Source of the DNA: an uncultured Parvularculaceae bacterium
GTDB lineage: Bacteria; Pseudomonadota; Alphaproteobacteria; Caulobacterales; Parvularculaceae
Length of the DNA: 64,000 nucleotides
Reading direction: 5' to 3'
Assembly: GCA_947259375.1 (NCBI GenBank)
Contig: CAMYLZ010000003.1
Location: 1 to 64,000, forward strand
Shown here: piece by piece, positions 1 through 8,032 of the stretch
How the letters are laid out: each line of letters begins with the position of its first letter
How positions within the stretch are numbered: position 1 is the stretch's first letter
Notes under the pieces: model-generated
Told to the model about the DNA's origin: nothing
Database searches by the model: none
Seen by the model: the letters and a program-made list of their open reading frames with translations, nothing else
Position numbers and translations under genes: made by a program

Positions 1-459
1 GGCGCGCGCTACGGCGTCGAGGAAGGGCGCGCGCTCGCCGCGCGCATCAACGCCGCCGGCGCCGCCTTCGCCTCCATCGCGGTGACGCCCTCGCGGCGCA
101 CGCCGGGGGAGTTTCTCGCCGCGCTCACCGCCGGGCTCGTCCATGAGCGGGTGTTTGTCTGGGACTGGCGCGGCGAAAATCCGTATACGGATATGTTGGC
201 GAATGCCGCGTCGCTGATCGTCGCAGCGGATTCGCACAATATGATGAGCGAGGCGCTGGCGTCGCCCGCCGGGGTCTATGCCTGGCGCCCGCCGGGGCTC
301 GCCGCCAAGATGGACTGGTTCGCCGACCGGCTGGAGGCGGCGGGCGCGGCCCGGCGCTTTACCGACAACGCTCCGGCTTTTGAGCGCGCGCCGCTTGACG
401 CGACGCCGGAGATCATTGCGGCTATAAGAACACGCCTCGAAGCGGGGCGCCCGGCTTGA
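1..459 (+). CDS. ELM1/DUF1022 family protein, C-terminal part
   Basis: The reading frame is open from the first base, so the gene starts upstream and only about 152 C-terminal residues are visible. The fragment carries the family signature: a TPSRRTP motif after a beta strand, an NPY motif, and an SLIVAADSHNMMSEA stretch followed by GVYAW, as in glycosyltransferase-like nucleotide-sugar folds. The family is named after plant ELM1, a mitochondrial fission factor. Its bacterial role is not established. The frame closes with TGA at 457-459, about 50 bases before the convergent carbonic anhydrase gene. The family assignment is fairly secure; the function is unknown. Confidence 0.75.
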   Translation, partial: GARYGVEEGRALAARINAAGAAFASIAVTPSRRTPGEFLAALTAGLVHERVFVWDWRGENPYTDMLANAASLIVAADSHNMMSEALASPAGVYAWRPPGLAAKMDWFADRLEAAGAARRFTDNAPAFERAPLDATPEIIAAIRTRLEAGRPA

Positions 460-509
460 TTCGCAGTCGATTTGTGTGCGAACTATTGTGGACGGCGGCC
501 CGAACGGCG

Positions 510-1052
510 CTAGCCCAAATCCTTCAACGCCGCGCGATGCGCGTTTGCTTCTTCCACATAATGGGCCGCGCCGAGCAGCGCCATCTTGTCTTCGCCCTCG
601 CGCAGCGCGCGGAACTTCCGCGCCGGCATGCCCGCCCACATCTCGCCGGCGGGCACCACCTTGTTGGCGGAAAGGAACGCCCCGGCGGCGAGCATCGCCC
701 CGGTCTCCACCACCGAGCGGTCGAGCATGGTCGCACACATGCCGACAAAGCCGCCGTCTTTCACCGTGCAGCCATGCAGCATGCAGCGATGGCCGACCAG
801 CACGTTCTCGCCGATGAGGGTGGGCGAGCCGTCCCATTGCGGATCGTCCACATGCACGACCGTGCCGTCCTGAATGTTCGAGCCCTTGCCGATGACGATC
901 TTGTTGGTGTCGCCGCGCAAGACCGACCCGTACCAGACGGAAGCGTTCTCATGCACCTCCACATCGCCGCAAATGACGACGCCCGGCGCGATGAAGGCGG
1001 TTTCGTGAATCTTCGGATGGCGATCGCCAATGGAAAAGATGAGCGGTTTCAT
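510..1052 (-). CDS. gamma-carbonic anhydrase family protein (YrdA-like)
   Basis: The 180-residue protein is a left-handed beta-helix built of hexapeptide repeats across residues 10-150. Three histidines at 67, 88 and 93 (VVHVDD, VGHRC, MLHG) match the usual trimer-interface metal ligands. Members are YrdA/PaaY/CaiE-like; most have no proven substrate, and some are active zinc or iron carbonic anhydrases. The ATG at 1052 has a short AG-rich region upstream. The gene faces the end of the ELM1 gene. Its upstream side is the left edge of the AT-rich insert, so its promoter region may be truncated or shared. Confidence 0.9.
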   Translation of the reverse strand: MKPLIFSIGDRHPKIHETAFIAPGVVICGDVEVHENASVWYGSVLRGDTNKIVIGKGSNIQDGTVVHVDDPQWDGSPTLIGENVLVGHRCMLHGCTVKDGGFVGMCATMLDRSVVETGAMLAAGAFLSANKVVPAGEMWAGMPARKFRALREGEDKMALLGAAHYVEEANAHRAALKDLG

Positions 1053-1139
1053 GAGGAGAGCAATAGGCGCGGCAGGAGCGAAGGGTCAATGGGGGGGCGG
1101 TGGGGGGCGACCACTGTTGCGCTTGAGGAATGATGGATT

Positions 1140-1296
1140 CCCTGTCTCATTTTTTTGAAATTTCGCAAAGCATAAATTTAACAAAGTATCAAAACAGTGC
1201 CTGTATTTAGCTAGTTTTGTTTTCCTGATTTGCAAAAGTTAAGAATAAGTGTTTAGTCGTATTTTCCAAATTATTCTCATGAATGAGGATCGCCAA
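1140..1296. other. AT-rich junction upstream of the kinase cassette
   Basis: Base composition drops abruptly from GC-rich to AT-rich near 1140 and stays low to about 2860. The stretch holds T and A runs and no credible gene. A loose sigma-70-like pair can be drawn (TTGTTT near 1217 and TAAGAA near 1240), but neither hexamer is good. It most likely carries the promoter of the two-gene cassette and marks the left border of acquired DNA. No inverted terminal repeat or target-site duplication is evident by eye. Confidence 0.4.
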
Positions 1297-1755
1297 ATGA
1301 TAGTTATCGGAATCCGAGTTGAACCAAAAAGAGTGCGATACGCTCTTGTGGAATCTGACGGAACAAACTTTTCGTTGCTGAACTCAGAAAGCGAGTCTCG
1401 CTTAGTTTTTCCAGTTGATGTGCTCGAGGCTGATGAAAAAGTGGACTGGCTCTATCGTGAACTTGAACGTGTTTTTCATGAGAATCCCAATATCCATAAG
1501 TGTTGTATCAAGACGAATGAATACACGCCTGCCGATAGCAAATCAAAGCGCGAAACGGCACATTTGGAAGGAGCGATCCTTCTTTTGTGCCGGCAGAAAA
1601 ACGTTCTAGTCACATCGAAAATTTATGCTTCGCTCAATACACGCAGCGCCGATGTGAAGGGGCATGCGGAACAACGCGTCGGTCGCACCCAAAAATACTG
1701 GGATGCCAAAATTGCTGATGCTGTAGTTGCAGCTTGGAACGGAGCGCGAAATTAG
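1297..1755 (+). CDS. Small RNase H-fold-like protein (DUF3010-like?), unknown function
   Basis: The ATG at 1297 is preferred over the upstream GTG at 1249 and ATG at 1279 because GAGGA lies seven bases before it; this gives 152 residues. The likely order is an N-terminal beta hairpin (VIGIRVEP, RVRYALVE), a strand ending in Glu75 (KTNE), a helix (EGAILLLC), a strand (NVLVTSKIY) and a final helix bearing Asp136 and Asp141 (DAKIADAVVAAW). That order resembles RuvC/RNase H folds and the DUF3010 family. The first-strand acidic residue is replaced by Arg7, so activity is doubtful. Codon use is AT-rich, unlike the neighbours. The stop codon shares one base with the kinase start, so the two are co-translated. 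The fold call is inference. Confidence 0.6.
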   Translation: MIVIGIRVEPKRVRYALVESDGTNFSLLNSESESRLVFPVDVLEADEKVDWLYRELERVFHENPNIHKCCIKTNEYTPADSKSKRETAHLEGAILLLCRQKNVLVTSKIYASLNTRSADVKGHAEQRVGRTQKYWDAKIADAVVAAWNGARN

Positions 1756-2834
1756 TGGTTCAATCATCGCCAATTTCTAAACTCCTGCCTGGAACACAAC
1801 TTTACAAATACAATTTGAAACATCGCGTGGGCGGCGGGAGTTTTGGAGAGGTTTGGTTCGCCGAGGATCAGGCGGTTGGGCAAAACTATGCGATCAAAAT
1901 TTTGGAGCCAGGTACTCCTATTCATCACAGACTTCGCGAGGCACACATTGGTCATGTTCTTGAGCACAGTAATGTAGTTCGGGTTCATCAGGCCGATGTT
2001 ACACGCCTCGGCAATAACGATTATGTAATTATTGCCATGGATTACATGCCAACTGGCCCGGTTACGAAACTTGCAAATCCATCGCTGTTTCTCACGTTGC
2101 CCGAAGTTATCCGAATCGGAAAAGATATTCTACGAGGATTGGAGTATCTTCATGGGCACGACTTTTTTCATAACGACGTGAAGCCGGAAAACATACTTAT
2201 CGGCCCTCATGGTCAAGGGATGCTCACCGACTACGGTATAGTCGGAATTACGCAAGATGGGGCACCAGTTCCTCCGCAGACTTTTTATAAAATTCATGCC
2301 GCACCAGAAGTGCTAAATGCAAACGCCATAACTGCTCAAACAGATGTATTTCAAACTGGTCTAACTCTTTTTCGTATGCTCGTGGGGCTAGATACGCTTC
2401 GCCAGAAATTTACCGCATTGGGAGAGAAGGCCTATTATAATGCAGTAGTGCAGGCGAATCTCATCAGCGCATCCGATTTTCCAGCCTATGTGCCGAATAG
2501 ACTCCGACGAGCTATCCTTAAGGCCGTTCATCCGGATTTGGCTATGCGATTCAGTTCAGCGCTGGAAATGAGGAGAGAACTCGAAAAATTGAGCTATCCA
2601 GGGTATTGGACAATCGAACCGAATGGAGACTTCGTTGGATACAATGGGAGTTACTGGTATCGCTATAATCAAAAAAGGAAGGCGAGCAAAAGGTACGATG
2701 TAACAGCAGTTAAGAAAAACCAAACAAGTGGCCGAGTAACGCGATGTACCAGTTACTGTCATTCGAATGTGACAAATGCAGTTGCTAAGAAGAGTATAGA
2801 AAAATTCGTCAAAGCCGTCGTCGAAGGGATTTGA
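1755..2834 (+). CDS. Serine/threonine protein kinase of the AT-rich cassette
   Basis: This eukaryotic-type kinase has a glycine loop at 26-33 (GGGSFGEV), ATP lysine Lys48 (AIKI), catalytic loop HNDVKPEN with Asp141, a DYG metal motif at Asp159 and an APEV motif, so it should be active. There is no transmembrane segment or extracellular sensor, so it is cytoplasmic. About 75 residues beyond the kinase fold form a basic, aromatic tail (YWTIEPNGDF, GSYWYRY) that I do not recognise. The GTG at 1755, with GGAG ten bases upstream, overlaps the preceding stop; an in-frame TTG at 1734 is the alternative. Low GC marks it as foreign. The pair could be a phage-defence or toxin-like module, but that rests only on context. 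Confidence 0.85.
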   Translation: MVQSSPISKLLPGTQLYKYNLKHRVGGGSFGEVWFAEDQAVGQNYAIKILEPGTPIHHRLREAHIGHVLEHSNVVRVHQADVTRLGNNDYVIIAMDYMPTGPVTKLANPSLFLTLPEVIRIGKDILRGLEYLHGHDFFHNDVKPENILIGPHGQGMLTDYGIVGITQDGAPVPPQTFYKIHAAPEVLNANAITAQTDVFQTGLTLFRMLVGLDTLRQKFTALGEKAYYNAVVQANLISASDFPAYVPNRLRRAILKAVHPDLAMRFSSALEMRRELEKLSYPGYWTIEPNGDFVGYNGSYWYRYNQKRKASKRYDVTAVKKNQTSGRVTRCTSYCHSNVTNAVAKKSIEKFVKAVVEGI

Positions 2835-2850
2835 CCGACGGCTTTATTTC
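2811..2850 (+). terminator. Intrinsic terminator of the kinase cassette
   Basis: A perfect 10-bp stem, AAAGCCGTCG at 2811-2820 and CGACGGCTTT at 2836-2845, encloses a 15-base loop and is followed by a T-rich stretch. The hairpin overlaps the last codons and stop of the kinase gene. It ends the cassette transcript before the opposing maiA gene. Confidence 0.65.
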
Positions 2851-2920
2851 CGCTTTGAGGATTAATCGTTCTTTTGATCTGTCGTGGCCGAAAGAGCTTA
2901 TTCTCATCACTCGTATCCGC

Positions 2921-3562
2921 CTACCCCTCCACAGCATCCGCTTGTTTATCCGGGTGCGCCTTTTCGAAGGCCGGGTGGTTGTGGCACCGCGCGTAAATCT
3001 CGTTCATTTTTGCAAAGCCGGAGATATCGACGCCGAAACGCGCGGCGGCGTAGATTTGCGGGACGAGGAAGCAATCGGCGAGGCCGGGGGTATCGCCAAT
3101 GCAATAATCGCCCGCCGTGTGCGCCAGCGTTTTCTCGACCGCCGCCATGGCGCCGCCGGGCCAGCGGTTCAGCCATTCGGTCATGGCGGTTTCGTCAAAG
3201 CCGCGCTCGGTTTTCAGATATTGCTGCATCCGCAAGTTCATGAAGGGCTGGGCCTCGCTGGCGATGGTCATGGCGATGGCGCGCGCATGGGCGCGGGCCG
3301 CCGCGCCCTCGGGCATTAATGACGGGTCCGGCTGCGTTTCTTCCAAATAGGCGATGATCGCCAGCGACTGGGTCAGCACCGCGCCGTCATCGGTTTCAAG
3401 GGCGGGGACGAGCCCCAGCGGATTGCGGGCGAGATAGCCTTCCGCCTTCTGCTCGCCCTTCAGCAAATTCACCGGCTGATAATCGTAATCGAGATTTTTG
3501 AGCGCCAGCGCAATGCGCACCCGATAGGTCGCGCTCGAACGCCAATATCCGAACAGTTTCAT
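2921..3562 (-). CDS. maiA: Maleylacetoacetate isomerase (zeta-class glutathione transferase)
   Basis: The enzyme isomerises maleylacetoacetate to fumarylacetoacetate with glutathione, late in tyrosine breakdown. At 213 residues it has normal family length. The zeta-class signature SSATYRVRIAL sits at 9-19, inside the thioredoxin-like N-terminal domain, followed by NPLGLVPAL and a helical C-terminal domain containing CIGDTPGLADC. It is transcribed away from hpd, the 4-hydroxyphenylpyruvate dioxygenase gene. The two share a 110-bp intergenic region with a palindromic operator candidate. Homogentisate dioxygenase and fumarylacetoacetase are not in the window. Confidence 0.93.
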   Translation of the reverse strand: MKLFGYWRSSATYRVRIALALKNLDYDYQPVNLLKGEQKAEGYLARNPLGLVPALETDDGAVLTQSLAIIAYLEETQPDPSLMPEGAAARAHARAIAMTIASEAQPFMNLRMQQYLKTERGFDETAMTEWLNRWPGGAMAAVEKTLAHTAGDYCIGDTPGLADCFLVPQIYAAARFGVDISGFAKMNEIYARCHNHPAFEKAHPDKQADAVEG

Positions 3563-3615
3563 GTCGTTGCCTTTCCTTCCGGGCGTCAGGGAAAATCATT
3601 GGTTGCCGGTATTTG

Positions 3616-3629
3616 GTAACATATGTTAC
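3616..3629. promoter_or_regulatory. Palindromic operator candidate between maiA and hpd
   Basis: GTAACATATGTTAC is a perfect 14-bp palindrome. It lies 54 bases from the maiA start and 43 bases from the hpd start, where it could control both divergent genes. A MarR-family gene follows hpd directly. MarR proteins bind palindromes of about this size, so it is the natural candidate ligand; this is inference. Confidence 0.55.
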
Positions 3630-3672
3630 TAATCAGCCAACCCTGAAAATGCGAACTTCATGAGGCTAGGAC

Positions 3673-4740
3673 ATGGCTGACCTTTTCGAAAACCCCATCG
3701 GCACGGACGGGTTCGAATTCGTCGAATATACGAGCGGCGACCCGGATGCGCTGGCCGCCTTGTTCGAGCGTCTCGGCTTCACCGCGGTGGGCAAGCATCG
3801 CTCGAAAGACGTCGTGCATTACCGCCAGGGCGACATCAACTTTCTCCTGAACCGCGAGCAGTCGGGCCAGCCGGAAGTGTTTCGCGGCCAGCACGGCGCC
3901 GGCGCCAACGCCATGGCGTTTCGCGTCAAGGACGCGCAACATGCGTTTGCGGAAGCGGTCAAACGCGGCGCCAAGCCGATCGAGGCGAAGGCCGGGCCGA
4001 TGGAATTGAACATTCCCGGCATTGAAGGGATTGGCGGGCTCAATGTCTATCTCGTCGACCGTTACGGCGCGCGCTCGATCTATGATGTTGATTTCGAACC
4101 TATCGACGGCGCGGATCCGGCGCAAAATGATATGGGGCTCACCTATATCGACCACCTCACGCATAATCTCCATCGCGGCAATATGGACAAATGGGCGGCC
4201 TATTATGAGGACATCTTCAATTTCCGCGAGATCCGGTATTTCGACATTGAAGGCAAGCTGACGGGCCTCGTGTCTAAGGCGATGACGAGCCCTTGCGGCA
4301 AGATCCGCATTCCGCTCAATGAAAGCCAGGACGACAAGTCCCAGATCGAAGAGTTTCTCCAGCGTTATAATGGCGAAGGCATCCAGCATATCGCACTCGG
4401 TACGGACGATATTTACAAGACGGTCGAGGCGTTGCGCGGGCGCGACGTGCCGTTCCAGGACACGCCCGACACGTATTACGAAAAAGTGGGCGAGCGCATT
4501 GGCGATCACGGCGAGGATCTGGCGCGTTTGAAGAAAAACCGCATCCTCATTGACGGCGCCCCGACCCAAGGCCAGGGGCTGCTCCTGCAAATTTTCACCC
4601 AGGACGCGATCGGGCCGATTTTTTACGAGATCATTCAGCGCAAAGGCAATGAAGGCTTCGGCGAGGGCAATTTCAAGGCGCTGTTCGAATCGATCGAAGA
4701 AGACCAGATCCGGCGAGGCGTTTTGAAAGAATCCGCCTAA
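3673..4740 (+). CDS. hpd: 4-hydroxyphenylpyruvate dioxygenase
   Basis: This Fe(II) enzyme converts 4-hydroxyphenylpyruvate and O2 to homogentisate in tyrosine catabolism. The 355-residue protein has two vicinal-oxygen-chelate halves. Iron ligands are visible: His161 in DHLTHN, the His in GIQHIALGTDDI and the Glu in FYEIIQRKG near the C terminus. The C-terminal gate helix (FGEGNFKALFESIE) is intact. Start ATG 3673 follows GAGGCTAGGAC. The divergent partner is maiA, and the MarR gene begins nine bases after the stop, suggesting one transcript. Identification is secure. Confidence 0.96.
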   Translation: MADLFENPIGTDGFEFVEYTSGDPDALAALFERLGFTAVGKHRSKDVVHYRQGDINFLLNREQSGQPEVFRGQHGAGANAMAFRVKDAQHAFAEAVKRGAKPIEAKAGPMELNIPGIEGIGGLNVYLVDRYGARSIYDVDFEPIDGADPAQNDMGLTYIDHLTHNLHRGNMDKWAAYYEDIFNFREIRYFDIEGKLTGLVSKAMTSPCGKIRIPLNESQDDKSQIEEFLQRYNGEGIQHIALGTDDIYKTVEALRGRDVPFQDTPDTYYEKVGERIGDHGEDLARLKKNRILIDGAPTQGQGLLLQIFTQDAIGPIFYEIIQRKGNEGFGEGNFKALFESIEEDQIRRGVLKESA

Positions 4741-4749
4741 GAGAGTTGC

Positions 4750-5241
4750 ATGACAGTCGCTTGCCTATCGCGAAAACCCCCGCCCGGCAAAAACCGGGAG
4801 TTGGTGCTTGAGCGCTTCGCGCCTTATCGCATCGTCGCGCTGGGCCACGCGATTTCCGGGCGCTTGGCGCGCGCCTATCGCGACGAGAATATCACCATCC
4901 CGGAATGGCGAGTACTCGCCGTGGTGGCGCAGGCCAAAAGCCTCGCCGCGCGCGACGTCGTCAAAATGACCCCTATGGACAAGATGACGGTGAGCCGCGC
5001 CGTGGCGAGCCTTGAGGCGAAGGAGCTGGTGCAACGCGCCGTTAGCGCCGAAGACCGGCGCGTCGCTGAATTGTCCTTGTCGGTCGATGGGCGGGCGCTG
5101 TTCGATCGCGTCGCCGCGCTGGCGCTCGATTTCGAAGACAGCCTGATGGCGGCGCTGGAGCCTGACGAGGCGGCGCTCTTCCGCTCGGTGTTGCAAAAGC
5201 TCGAAGAACGCGCGCTTGGCATGGACGACGCGGCGCCGTAA
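4750..5241 (+). CDS. MarR-family transcriptional regulator, probably of tyrosine catabolism
   Basis: The 163-residue protein has a central winged helix: recognition helix region MTPMDKMTVSRAVASLEAK near 76-95 and wing AEDRRVAELSLS near 101-112, flanked by dimerisation helices. Start ATG 4750 follows GAGAG by five bases. It lies nine bases after hpd. MarR proteins usually repress neighbouring catabolic genes and release DNA on binding an aromatic ligand. The GTAACATATGTTAC palindrome upstream of hpd is the likely site. Regulator class is certain; target and ligand are inferred from position. Confidence 0.9.
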   Translation: MTVACLSRKPPPGKNRELVLERFAPYRIVALGHAISGRLARAYRDENITIPEWRVLAVVAQAKSLAARDVVKMTPMDKMTVSRAVASLEAKELVQRAVSAEDRRVAELSLSVDGRALFDRVAALALDFEDSLMAALEPDEAALFRSVLQKLEERALGMDDAAP

Positions 5242-5253
5242 CCGGTGACGATC

Positions 5254-6180
5254 ATGCGTTTGCAGCTTGCCGCCATTCTCGGGCTTTGCCTTACGGCTTG
5301 CGTCTCCTTTCCCGATGCGCCGCCGGCGCGCGTCGCGCCGGTTTTCGAGGCGGACGCTTTCGTTTCCATCGACGGCGCCCGGTTGGGCCTGCAGCGCTGG
5401 GAGGCGGAAAGCCCCCGCGCCGTCATCGTCGCCCTGCACGGCATGAACGATTACGCGCAAGCTTTTGCCGGTCCCGCAGAATATTGGGCGCGTGCCGAAA
5501 ACATAACCACCTATGCCATTGATCAGCGGGGTTTTGGCCGCTCGCCGCAATTCGGCCGCTGGGCGGGCGAGGAAACCATGGTCGCGGATTTGCGCGCAGC
5601 GCTTGGGGCGGCGCGGGCCGCGCATCCGGGCGTGCCGGTATTTGCGCTGGGCCACTCCATGGGCGCGGGCGTCGTCATGGCGGCGCAGGCCGAGAGGCCG
5701 GTGGCGGCGGACGGGCTTATTCTTGCTGCGCCAGGCGTGTGGGGCGGGGCGGCGCTGCCTGTCCCCTATCGCATAGCGGCCAACATGGCGGCGACGTTCG
5801 CGCCGGGCAAAACGCTGACCGGCGAGCGCGCCGAACGTCAGGCAACGGATAATATCGATGTTTTGCGAGAGATGTATGCCGATCCGCTGGTGATCAAGGA
5901 TACGCGGCTTGACGCGATATTAGGCGCGATGCGGGTGATGGGCGCCGCTAATGGCGGCGCGAAAAAGATCAATGCGCGCATTCTTTTCCTGATGGGCGAG
6001 AAAGACGAAATCATCCCGCTCAAAACGATGGAAAAGGCCGCCATGCGGCTTTCCGGCGATGTGACGTTCCGGCGCTACCCTGAAGGCTGGCATTTGCTGT
6101 TTCGCGACCTTCAGGCGGGCGCCGTCTGGAGCGACGTCGCAAGGTGGATCGAGGCGCAGATTGAAGTTTCCGGCGAATAG
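5254..6180 (+). CDS. Alpha/beta hydrolase lipoprotein (lysophospholipase/monoacylglycerol lipase-like)
   Basis: The N terminus is a lipoprotein signal: MRLQLAAILG, then CLTAC, with the lipidated Cys about residue 16. The hydrolase domain shows HGMNDYAQAF (oxyanion region), the nucleophile elbow GHSMGAG, the acid segment MGEKDEIIP and a C-terminal catalytic His in GWHLLFRD. This is the Hydrolase_4 pattern of monoacylglycerol lipases and PldB-type lysophospholipases. A GTG nine bases upstream (5245) is an alternative start with no better ribosome site. It follows the MarR gene closely but has no evident link to tyrosine catabolism. Confidence 0.85.
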   Translation: MRLQLAAILGLCLTACVSFPDAPPARVAPVFEADAFVSIDGARLGLQRWEAESPRAVIVALHGMNDYAQAFAGPAEYWARAENITTYAIDQRGFGRSPQFGRWAGEETMVADLRAALGAARAAHPGVPVFALGHSMGAGVVMAAQAERPVAADGLILAAPGVWGGAALPVPYRIAANMAATFAPGKTLTGERAERQATDNIDVLREMYADPLVIKDTRLDAILGAMRVMGAANGGAKKINARILFLMGEKDEIIPLKTMEKAAMRLSGDVTFRRYPEGWHLLFRDLQAGAVWSDVARWIEAQIEVSGE

Positions 6181-6232
6181 TCTGCTCATGGTGTGTTTTC
6201 ATTGAGCGCCTGCTTTGTGCTATGCAGGGTTT

Positions 6233-7009
6233 ATGAAACCGGGCGGGATCAGCAAGGGGCTGGCGAGCGACTGGGATGCGCTCGCCGGAGATTTTTCCGG
6301 TCAGGTGCTTGAGATCGCAGATCATGACCTCTGCGGCGTCATCGCCGCGACAGCCAAAAAGCTTGGCGACGAAGGAAGGACGGCCGTTGACTTCGGCTGC
6401 GGGGCCGGCGCGGTGACGCGGCTGATCGCGCCCTTTTTCAAGCGTGTCATGGGGGTCGATTTCGCCCCGAAGCTGGTCGCGGCTGCCCGGCAAAACACCG
6501 AGGCGGCGAATGTCGATTATGCCGTATGCGATTTATCGGCCGACAACACGGTTCAATTCGCCTGCGACGTTGGGTTTTGCGTCAATGTGCTGATCGGCGA
6601 GAATCCGGCGGTGCGTGAGCGGATTGCCCGAAATGTGGTCGCCAATATTGGGCCAGGCGGCTATGGCGTCTTTGTCACACCGTCCCTTGAAGCGGTCATT
6701 CGGACCTATCAGGTCGGGCTTCTTGGGCGCTCGGCCGCGGGCATGGCGGAAAAAGAAGCCGTCGCCGCGGTGGACGGATGGGTCGAGGAAGAAGTCGTAT
6801 CCTTGCCCCTGGGACTTGTTAAAATGGGCGGGGTCGCGACGAAGCATTATCTGTGCGATGAGCTTGCCGAATTTTTAAGCAGGAGAGGGTTGCGCGACAT
6901 TGCAATGTCGCGCGTCTCTTACCCCTGGCGCGAGGCGTTGGGCGATATGGAGATTGACCCGGACGCTGAGCCGCCATGGGACTGGATGGCGGTTGGCCGC
7001 AAAGCCTGA
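6233..7009 (+). CDS. SAM-dependent methyltransferase, class I
   Basis: The 258-residue protein has the SAM-binding motif I VDFGCGAGAVTRLI near residue 50, an acidic post-I position (MGVDFAPKL) and motif IV region GFCVNVLIGEN. The C-terminal half (WVEEEVVSLPLGLVKMGGV, HYLCDELAEFL) is probably substrate-specific and not recognisable. ATG 6233 is preferred to a TTG at 6215. It stands alone between the lipase-like gene and the convergent msrA. The substrate cannot be predicted. Confidence 0.75.
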   Translation: MKPGGISKGLASDWDALAGDFSGQVLEIADHDLCGVIAATAKKLGDEGRTAVDFGCGAGAVTRLIAPFFKRVMGVDFAPKLVAAARQNTEAANVDYAVCDLSADNTVQFACDVGFCVNVLIGENPAVRERIARNVVANIGPGGYGVFVTPSLEAVIRTYQVGLLGRSAAGMAEKEAVAAVDGWVEEEVVSLPLGLVKMGGVATKHYLCDELAEFLSRRGLRDIAMSRVSYPWREALGDMEIDPDAEPPWDWMAVGRKA

Positions 7010-7077
7010 CCGGACTAGATCATCACGCAATTAATCACCGGTTCTGCTAAAAACCGGATTCCACTTTCCCCCCGGCT

Positions 7078-7557
7078 CTAGCCGGGGATATGGCAAGCGC
7101 CGCCGCCGCGCTTTTCAAAATATTGCTGGTGATATTCTTCGGCTTTCCACCATTTGCCGAGCGGTTCGATAATGGTCGCGATCGGTAGGTCGAAGCGTCC
7201 GGAGGCGGCGAGCTTATCGCGAGAGGCTTGCGCCGCATCTTGCTGGGCGTCGCTCACGGTAAAGATCGCTGTGCGGTATTGATCGCCAACATCCGGACCC
7301 TGACGGTTGACCTGTGTTGGATTGTGGCAGTTCCAGAAAATATCGAGGAGATCGTCATAGGAGGTAAGCGCGGGATCATAGGTGACGCGCACGGCTTCCG
7401 CATGACCGGTGCCCTTGCGGCAGACTTGTTCATAGGTCGGGTTGTCGGCGTGGCCGCCTGTATAGCCGACCTCGGTTTCGCTCACGCCCTTGGCCTCGCG
7501 AAAGGTCTGCTCGACGCCCCAGAAGCATCCGGCGGCGAATATGGCGATCTCTGTCAT
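7078..7557 (-). CDS. msrA: Peptide-methionine (S)-S-oxide reductase
   Basis: The enzyme repairs S-oxidised methionine in proteins. The catalytic motif GCFWG has Cys11, followed by [15 protein letters not shown] and GHAEAVRV. A Cys five residues from the C terminus (GGGACHIPG) is a plausible resolving cysteine. The ATG at 7557 places the motif at the usual distance and gives 159 residues; 12 extra upstream codons are open but have no family match. No signal peptide is present, so it is cytoplasmic. Confidence 0.95.
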   Translation of the reverse strand: MTEIAIFAAGCFWGVEQTFREAKGVSETEVGYTGGHADNPTYEQVCRKGTGHAEAVRVTYDPALTSYDDLLDIFWNCHNPTQVNRQGPDVGDQYRTAIFTVSDAQQDAAQASRDKLAASGRFDLPIATIIEPLGKWWKAEEYHQQYFEKRGGGACHIPG

Positions 7558-7626
7558 GGGTGGTCTCCAGTCAAGAATGAACAGGAAATCCATAAAGGGC
7601 GCGCCGGGGGCGGGCGCAAGTCCCGT

Positions 7627-7953
7627 TCACGTGGTTGTGGTCTTTTCTATCCAGTCGAGAAACGCTTCGCTGGAGCCATTGCGGGCGACCGGCAGCGCTG
7701 CGACGCATGGCGTCTCGTAAGGGTGGAGCGCAAGGATGCGGTCACGGGCGGCGGGCGCTTTCAGGGCCGTCGTTTTGACGATCAGCGGCGTTTCGACAAC
7801 CTCTTCGGTCTTGCCTTCCCATTCAAAAACGGAACGCATCGGCCCGTGAATATTGACGCAGGCGGCAAGGCGCTCGCCGACCAGCGTCCGGGCGATGCGG
7901 CCCGCAATCTCGGCGTCCGGTGCGGTCACATATAAAAAGACGGCGTCGTCCAT
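7627..7953 (-). CDS. cutA: CutA1 divalent-cation tolerance protein
   Basis: This small trimeric protein has 108 residues from ATG 7953. Family marks are the first strand [18 protein letters not shown], the SVFEWEGK segment, [13 protein letters not shown] and HPYETPCV. CutA has been linked to copper tolerance in E. coli, but its molecular role is unclear. The open frame extends about 32 codons further upstream without similarity. The start lies about 80 bases from the divergent queC start, leaving little room for two promoters. Confidence 0.93.
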   Translation of the reverse strand: MDDAVFLYVTAPDAEIAGRIARTLVGERLAACVNIHGPMRSVFEWEGKTEEVVETPLIVKTTALKAPAARDRILALHPYETPCVAALPVARNGSSEAFLDWIEKTTTT

Positions 7954-8032
7954 GGCCGGTCCCAGCTTGCGGGGGCGCGCCTGTCGGCCTAAATCAGCCC
8001 CGAAAGGTCTTGCGCCCCTATGTTGGCGCGCA

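Noticed and set aside
1140-2860. Insertion sequence or integron as carrier of the AT-rich cassette
   Set aside because: No transposase, integrase, terminal repeats or attC-like site could be seen at the borders.
3658-4590. 310-residue open frame antisense to hpd
   Set aside because: It mirrors hpd exactly, has no ribosome site and no family-like sequence; long antisense frames are expected in GC-rich genes.
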